Source: Saccharum officinarum (lineage: Eukaryota > Streptophyta > Magnoliopsida > Poales > Poaceae). From it: a stretch of 64,000 nt of DNA. Positions 57,811-64,000 of the stretch are shown in pieces (positions within the stretch are counted from its first letter, which is position 1; every line of letters begins with the position of its first letter). Where the stretch lies: positions 42,269,880 through 42,333,879 of the forward strand of contig CM036197.1 of the NCBI GenBank assembly GCA_020631735.1. Direction: 5' to 3'. Both the position numbers and the translations under genes were made by a program. Under the pieces are notes generated by a model. It searched no databases, was not told where the DNA came from, and worked only from the letters and a program-made list of their open reading frames with translations.

Positions 57811-57820
57811 TGGTATCAGC
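57811..57820 (+). other. Primer-binding site of the Reina-like element
   Basis: TGGTATCAGC starts three bases after the LTR and matches the complement of the initiator-tRNA(Met) 3' end. The gag ATG follows at 57822, so there is almost no leader. Confidence 0.85.
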
Positions 57821-57821
57821 C

Positions 57822-60800
57822 ATGTCGATTCCTCTGCCCACCTCCACGGTGCTGCCGTTTGCTGCGACAGACCCGGCTGGCACCACCGTGTCGCTCCAGG
57901 CGCCTGCGTCCACATCAGCGCTGGTGCCCAACCCCTCCCTGCCGCTGGGCGCCCCGACAGCGCCGCGCGCCGTCTTCACACCGGAGCAGATGACGGGGGC
58001 CATCGTAGACCTCAGCCACGGCATGGCCGAGATGCGGCTAACGATGCAGTCCGTCCTCAACTTCCTCAACCCGACGCCGCAGCAGTTCGGCGTTCACCCG
58101 CATCAGCCAGCCCTGCCGTCGCCCCAGCACACGGCTCCGACCTCGTACCCCTACGGGATGCCCACCGACGCTGGACCATCGACCTCACCGCCGCTGCCAT
58201 CGACCGGCGTTCCAATCCACCTCCTCCGTTTTCCGCCATCGTCGTCTCAGATTCCCGCATGGGCGCTGGGCCACTCCAGCCCCGCCTACATGATGACTTC
58301 GCCCCTGACGCATGTTCCCGATCATGGAGCTCCGGTGGCGTCGGGTACCCTCTTCGGCGGGATGGATGGCACCCTCTTCCACGGCAGCAATGTCGTGCCC
58401 ACAGCCACCAGCGCCCCAGGCTTCAACGAGGGCGGTCGTGAGGGCGGTGCTCCTGCATCTGCGCAGGGCAACGGGCCGCCAAAGTTCCACAAGATTGAGT
58501 TCACGACATACGACGGCTCCGTCGATCCGCTGAACTGGCTCACGCATTGTGAGCAATTCTTCCGGGGCCAGTTCACTCCGGCGTCGCAGCGTACCTGGAT
58601 GACATCTTACCACCTCACTGGAGCGGCCCAGACGTGGTACTACGCCCTCGAGCAGGACGAAGGTATGCCGCCGTGGGACAGGTTCAAGGACCTGTGTCGC
58701 CTTTGCTTCGGTCCGCCCATTCGCGGCACTCGCCTGGCGGAGTTAGGCCGGCTACCTTTCCACTCCATGGTGGAGGAGTTTGCAGGCCGTTTTCAGGCGG
58801 TCCTGGCTCACACCCGGGACATCTCCACCCGCCAGAAGGCGGAACTCTTCGTGGGCGGCCTGCCTGATCACATCCGCGTGGACGTGGAGATGCACGACCC
58901 CGGCGACCTCCAGACGGCCATGTACCTGGCGCGCACCTTCGAGCGCAAGGCCACGGCCCTCGCAGCACCAGCACAGCGTGGTGCCCGCCCTCCCTAGCGG
59001 CCGGTTTCGTCGTCTCGCCCAGCCGCTGGGGGAGGGCCTCCAGCCGGTGCGCCCACTCCTCCTGCGCCGCCCCCGACCGGCCCCGCTACACCTGCCCGCT
59101 CTTTCCGTCGCTTGACACCGGCGGAGATGCTCGAGCGCCGCCGCCAGGGGCTCTGCTACAACTGCGATGAGCAGTACGTGCGCGGACACATTTGCCCACG
59201 TGTCTTCTACCTGGAGTCCTCTGATTACATCGACGAAGACGTGTTCACCGCGGCGGAGGACGCCGCGGACGCCGCTGCCGACGACTCCGCGGCACCACCA
59301 GAGGGAGCTACTGCTAATGCCTTGGTTGTCTCTGTGTACGCTCTTCCAGGGATCCGCACCTACCACACCATGCCGCTGCCCGTCATGATTCACGGGGAAC
59401 GTCTCCTTGCCCTGCTGGACACTGGTTCCACCCACACCTTTATCCAGGGTGCGGTCATGCGCCGCCTGGGGCTTGTTCCGCGTGGCGGCGACAACCTCCG
59501 TGTCACCGTCGCGAATGGAGAGCGTTTGCCGTGCGAGGGGATCACCCACGACGTGCCCGTCATCATCGGCGGCCAGTCCTACCCTATCACATGTGTGGGC
59601 CTCGCCCTCGGCTGCTTCGACTTCATCATCGGCGTCGACTTCCTGGGGGCCTTGGGGCCCCTCCTGTGGGACTTCGATGGCCTCACTGTCTCCTTCCAGC
59701 GAGGCGCACAGCGTATCACGTGGCAGTGCGTGGGCGCCCCGGGGGCCTCGACACACCAGCAGCGCCTACCTGCGACCGCGACTGACCACCAGCGGCCGCT
59801 GCAGGACTAGCTTCTACAGCAGCACGCGGCCATCTTCGATGAGCCGCGTGACCTTCCGCCCGTGCGCGTCTACGACCACCGCATCCACCTCCTACCGGGG
59901 ACCGCGTCGGTGGCGGTGCGGCCCTACCGGTACCCACAGCTCCAGAAGGACGAACTGGAGCGGCAATGCGCCGCCATGTTGGAGCAAGGCATTATTCGGC
60001 CGAGCACGTCGCCCTTCTCTGCCCCTGTGCTCCTCGTCAAGAAATCGAACGGGTCGTGGCGCTTCTGCATTGACTACCGCGCGCTCAACGACAAGACGTC
60101 CAAGGACAAGTTCCCGATCCCGGTGGTCGACGAGCTCCTCGACGAGCTCCGCGGGGCACGCTTTTTCACCAAGCTCGACCTCCGATCGGGTTATCACCAA
60201 GTGCGCATGCACCCGGCGGACATCGAGAAGACCGCTTTCCGCACCCACCACGGCCACTTCGAGTTCTTGGTGATGCCGTTTGGGCTGTCCAATGCCTCGG
60301 CAACTTTCCAAGCACTGATGAACGACGTCCTCCGGCCCTTTCTTCGTAGGTTCGTGCTGGTTTTCTTTGATGACATCTTGATCTACAGCTCCTCGTGGTC
60401 CGAGCACCTCCAGCACATCGGCCTCGTCTTCTCCGCTTTGAGGGCTCACGACCTCTACCTCAAGAGGTCCAAGTGCTCTTTTGGGGCGCTCTCCGTCGAC
60501 TACCTCGGCCACGTCATCTCCGCCGACAGCGTCGCTATGGACAGCGACAAGGTGGCTGCGGTCGCCTCGTGGCCGACGCCGCGTTCACCCCGAGGCGTCC
60601 GCGGTTTCCTCGGGCTTGCGGGTTACTACCGCAAGTTCATCCGCGACTTCGGTTCCATCGCCGCGCCACTCACTCGTCTCCTGCGCAAGGAGGCGTTCGC
60701 CTGGACACCAGAGGCGGCGGAGGCCTTCGACGCCCTCAAGAGGGCCTTGTCCTCCGCCCCTGTTTTGCAGATGCCGGATTTCACTCGCGAGTTCGTCGTC

Positions 60801-62612
60801 GACTGCGATGCCTCCGGCGCGGGTTTCGGCGCCGTCCTCCACCAGGGGTCGGGCCCCCTAGCGTTCTTCAGCAGGCCCTTCGTCGCGCGTCACGTTAAGC
60901 TGGCGGCCTACGAGCGCGAGCTGATCGGGCTGGTGCAGGCGGTCCGGCACTGGCGGCCGTACTTGTGGGGGCGCCGCTTCATCGTCCGCACCGACCACTA
61001 CAGCTTGAAGTTCCTGCTTGACCAGCGGCTTTCCACTGTTCCGCAACATCAGTGGGTTAGCAAGCTGCTCGGGTTCGACTTCGCGGTGGAATACCGCCCC
61101 GGCCGCCTCAACTTGGTGGCTGATGCGCTGTCCCGCCGCGATGAGGACACGGTGGCAGCGCTCACCTTGTCCGGGCCGTCCTTCGCCCTCTACGACGACA
61201 TCCGGGCGGCCACCCGGGAGGACTCGGTCGCACGCGACCTCCTACAGCAGCATGCAGCGGGGACGTTGGAGGCACCCTAGGCCGCTGCAGATGGCTTCCT
61301 CCTCCATGGCAAACGTGTCTACGTCCCCGACCTGCAGGACTTGCGCCACCAGGTCGTGTCCCTGGCGCACACCACGGGGCATGAGGGCGTCCAGAAGACC
61401 CTCGTGCGGCTGCGTAGTGACTTCTACATCCCCGGCGATCGCCAGCTTGTGCACGACTTCGTCCGCACGTGTGCTGTGTGTCAACGCAACAAAACGCCCA
61501 CGACACAGCCGGCTGGTCTCCTGCAGCCCTTGGATGTGCCTTCCCAAGTGTGGGCCGACATCTCCATGGATTTTATCGACGCCCTTCCCAAGGTCCATGG
61601 CAAGTCAGTGATTCTGACAGTGGTGGATCGCTTCTCCAAGTACGCACACTTCATCGCCCTCAGCCACCCCTACACGGCCGCGTCGGTGGCTCGCGCCTTC
61701 TTCGAGGGGATCGTTCGGCTTCATGGCTTCCCCACCTCCATCGTCAGCGACCGTGATCCGGTTTTCACCAGCCACTTGTGGAGGGATTTGTTTCGCCTTG
61801 CAGGTGTTAAGCTGCGGCTCAGCACGGCCTTTCACCCTCAGACGGATGGCCAATCCGAGGTCGTCAACAAGGTGATCGCCATGTACTTGCGTTGTGCGAC
61901 CGGTGACCGCCCGCGCTCATGGGTCGACTGGCTACCATAGGCGGAGTACTGCTACAACACGTCGTACCACACGGCGCTTCGGGCGACTCCTTTCGAGGTT
62001 GTCTACGGCCGCCCGCCGCCTCCTCTTTTGCCCCATCAGGAGGGGGCGGCTGAGACGAAGGACATCGATGCCATGCTCCGGGACCGCGACGCATTCCTGG
62101 TCGAGGTCCGGGAGCGCCTCCTCCAGGCGCAGCAACACGCCAAGGAGCGCTACGACGAGCACCACCTGGCTGTGCAATTCGCAGTGGGCGATTGGGTGCT
62201 GCTCCGACTTCTTCACCGTCCTACCCACACGCTTGCGACGCCGGCCAAGGGCAAGCTTCGTCCTCGCTACGCCGGCCCGTTTCGCGTGCTGGAACGCATT
62301 GGAACGGTGGCATATCGTCTACAGCTGCCCGTGACTGCACGCCTCCATGATGTCTTCCACGTCGGGCTGCTCAAGAAGTGGCGTGGTGATCCTCCTGCGA
62401 CGACGGCGGTGGTGCCACCGTCTCCGAGGGGCGCCTGCTACCTGCCCCGGAGAAGGTTCTGCGCGCTCAGCTGCGCCGTGGCCATTGGAAGCTGTTGGTC
62501 AAGTGGCACGGCCTTCCGGATGATGCTGCCACATGGGAACCTCTCGACGATTTCAAAGCCCTCTACCCTGAAGTCCAGCTCGAGGACGAGCTGTTTGTCG
62601 ACGGGGGGAGAG
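57822..62612 (+). pseudogene. Reina-like gag-pol polyprotein with four TAG codons
   Basis: One frame from the ATG at 57822 covers: gag (to about 59000; YDGSVDPLNWLTHCEQFF); a zinc knuckle (CYNCDEQYVRGHIC); protease (LLALLDTGSTHTFI); RT (FFTKLDLRSGYHQVRM, FVLVFFDDILIYS); RNase H (VVDCDASGAGFGAVL, LVADALSRRDED); integrase zinc finger (HTTGHEGVQKTL to CAVCQ) and core (DISMDFIDALP, SDRDPVFTS, DGQSEVVN); and GPY/F ([13 protein letters not shown]). In-frame stops are TAG at 58995, 59808, 61278 and 61938. A frameshift between about 62390 and 62430 moves the chromodomain ([20 protein letters not shown]) into another frame ending at the 3' LTR. No translated full polyprotein is possible without suppression. 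The GTG-initiated extension upstream of 57822 lies in the LTR and is not used here. Confidence 0.93.
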
Positions 62613-62613
62613 A
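62603..62613 (+). other. Polypurine tract of the Reina-like element
   Basis: GGGGGGAGAGA lies immediately before the 3' LTR and overlaps the end of the chromodomain coding region. Confidence 0.85.
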
Positions 62614-62986
62614 TGTTATGACCGGTGCCCAGTATCAAAGGCGCCGGCGGCCCATTAGTGGCTAAGGCAGGTGCAGAAGCTAGCTTGGCGCAGGAGCTAG
62701 GGGCTAAAAGCCCATATTTATCTTTAATTATTTATTTCCATAAATTACTAGAGCAATTCGCTATATATAGGAATTGTAATTTTCGTGGACAAATCAAGCC
62801 AGAGTAATCTATTTGCTCGGCTTCCCTTGGGAGCCGGGATTGCCCTAGCCACCGCCTGTCATCTTCTCATCTCCTCTCCTGCGACCACGGCGCCCCGCCG
62901 CCGTGCCGCAGCCCTCAAACACCGCCCAGCCACTACACATACGTACAATCTCCGATCAACTAGAGGCAAGGCGCAGGTCCGTATCA
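62614..62986 (+). repeat. 3' LTR of the Reina-like element
   Basis: 373 bp, same length as the 5' LTR; followed by the TSD GCTTA. Confidence 0.95.
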
Positions 62987-62991
62987 GCTTA

Positions 62992-64000
62992 ATCATCTGG
63001 ACCTTGGCCATCAATGTATGCATGCCCTCTTGATGACCGGTTTGTGTACATATCGTCCTTTTGATCATGCTTGTACTTACTGATGCACTGTCAGGGTGAA
63101 AGAGTCGCATTAGCTCGTGCGATCTTTGGTGCCCAAAGCATGACCTGCAGCTGCAATGCTACACGATGGCACATGCTGTATGTTTTGTTTATTAGCTAGC
63201 TAGCTAGCTGTGAAAAGCATTTGGTCGAATGCTAGGAAACTGGATGGTAAGGCATGTGTATCCTATTCGCTGTGCTTTAGGTTACTATTGCCTTTTGAGA
63301 GCCTATAAGATATTAGTACTTCAGAAAAGCATAAGGAAATGTTTGGTATTGAAATCTACATGTGTCTTTATATCATATATATGGGGCCCTTCATTCATCG
63401 ACCAGTGCTGCATTTGTCCGTGTCGGCAGTGTCATATAAAGTACCTTCTGGTGCTGCCGTGCATTGTATGATTACCCGCATTGATCCAGTGAAAGATGCC
63501 ATCGCCCCCTTTGTGGAGTACAGCTCCCAGTAAACTGTCCCTTGCGCAGCTAATTTTGCAGTAAGTTTGTTCGTCCGAAATATGCTCTGTGGAATCCGTC
63601 TGGTACTTGGGAGCTAGGTACATTGCTGGCTTGCTGCTGTTGTTAACTCTCCAGAGTCTAGAGATTAATTACTCTGTATGTACCCTTGTTCCTGTTTCCA
63701 AATATGGTTTTATGCTCGAGCTCACGGTCCATCTGATGCAGGCTTGCCGTCCTCGCAGACGATTGAAGAAGAGAGGAGATTTTGCTGAGACGCCAGGGGT
63801 GCCTGGGCAGCATTTCTTGGGACGGGCATCGTTTTCACTGTAGGGCAAGCCGGAGATTGCGATGCATTGATCGGGCGCAGCGAGTACTGATGGGTGCATG
63901 GGCCGCATGTGCCTCGGACAAATTTGACGTCCCCTCGCTGCAGGCTGCAGGCTGGGCGGTGGAGCACTAGACACGGCCGCGTGCTCCCAGTCCCAGCACG
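62992..64000 (+). other. EME1 3' flank, possible displaced UTR; no clear gene
   Basis: This is the sequence that followed the EME1 stop before the retroelement inserted, so its first part is probably original 3' UTR. Short open segments, such as the end of a 64-codon frame at 63339-63533 (ITRIDPVKDAIAPFVEYSSQ) and one near 63100 (GERVALARAIFGAQS), look exon-like but I do not recognise them. A CTAG run lies at about 63193-63210. Confidence 0.4.

Larger units (their letters stand above)
57435..62986 (+). mobile_element. Reina-like Ty3/gypsy element, 5.55 kb, structurally complete
   Basis: Two 373 bp LTRs (TGTTATGACC to TATCA), a primer site, a polypurine tract and the perfect 5 bp TSD GCTTA (57430-57434, 62987-62991). 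The LTRs differ at 7 positions by eye count (about 1.9%), so the insertion is young. Small size, short LTRs, a single gag-pol frame and a C-terminal chromodomain fit the Reina clade. Coding capacity is broken by four in-frame TAG codons and one frameshift. It is inserted six bases after the EME1 stop codon, in the same orientation. Confidence 0.94.

Noticed and set aside
57606..57821. Upstream GTG-started extension of the Reina-like gag frame
   Set aside because: It runs through the LTR and primer site; the ATG at 57822 follows the primer site and is the natural start.

Overview
This window is plant nuclear DNA, most likely from a PACMAD grass and probably Andropogoneae (sorghum, sugarcane or Miscanthus type; inferred from the transposon families and a grass-like EME1 gene, not proven). 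Host genes have GT-AG introns, and almost everything else is nested transposable elements. I found only two host genes that I can support: an uncharacterised intronless membrane protein (18155-18940) and a 12-exon EME1 crossover-junction endonuclease subunit gene (52008-57428). I saw no rRNA, tRNA or CRISPR array.

Layout. 1-5605: decayed 3' end of a chromodomain Ty3/gypsy element (Tekay/Del type) with a 3.95 kb 3' LTR. 5606-13106: small DNA transposons (hAT-type and Tourist-type MITEs) and a 2.8 kb hAT element with a broken transposase. 13107-18056: a Tourist-like MITE that holds a second MITE and a 4.4 kb Mutator-like element (MULE); the MULE transposase lacks its catalytic domain. 18155-18940: membrane protein gene, starting only about 100 bp after the MITE/MULE complex. 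19178-24720: more MITEs, a degraded L1-type LINE and LTR fragments. 25136-26300: a (TA)n tract and an AT-rich minisatellite. 27039-39303: a 12.3 kb minus-oriented, non-autonomous Tat-like LTR element, split by two solo LTRs (SIRE-like with TSD GTCAT, and Tekay-like with TSD CCCCC). 39304-44814: non-coding DNA with hAT-like and mariner-like MITEs and a captured-looking ORF. 44815-51570: a Ty1/copia element on the minus strand with nonsense codons, a frameshift and a truncated 5' LTR. 52008-57428: EME1, with a 689 bp TIR element in intron 9. 57435-62986: a young Reina-like Ty3/gypsy element in the EME1 3' flank, six bases after the stop codon, with a perfect 5 bp TSD and about 98% identical LTRs.

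How the parts relate. EME1 would act with MUS81 in recombination and repair. The rest is a layered record of insertions, and target-site duplications let several of them be ordered. Many element ORFs are broken by C-to-T or G-to-A type changes, as expected for methylated, silenced plant repeats. I found no clear new biological system. The most unusual items are the structure of the EME1 locus (a GC-AG intron, SUMO-interacting-motif-like segments, a retroelement at the stop codon), two DNA transposons that lost the catalytic core but kept DNA-binding parts, and the Tat-like element with a short leader ORF plus an antisense unit.
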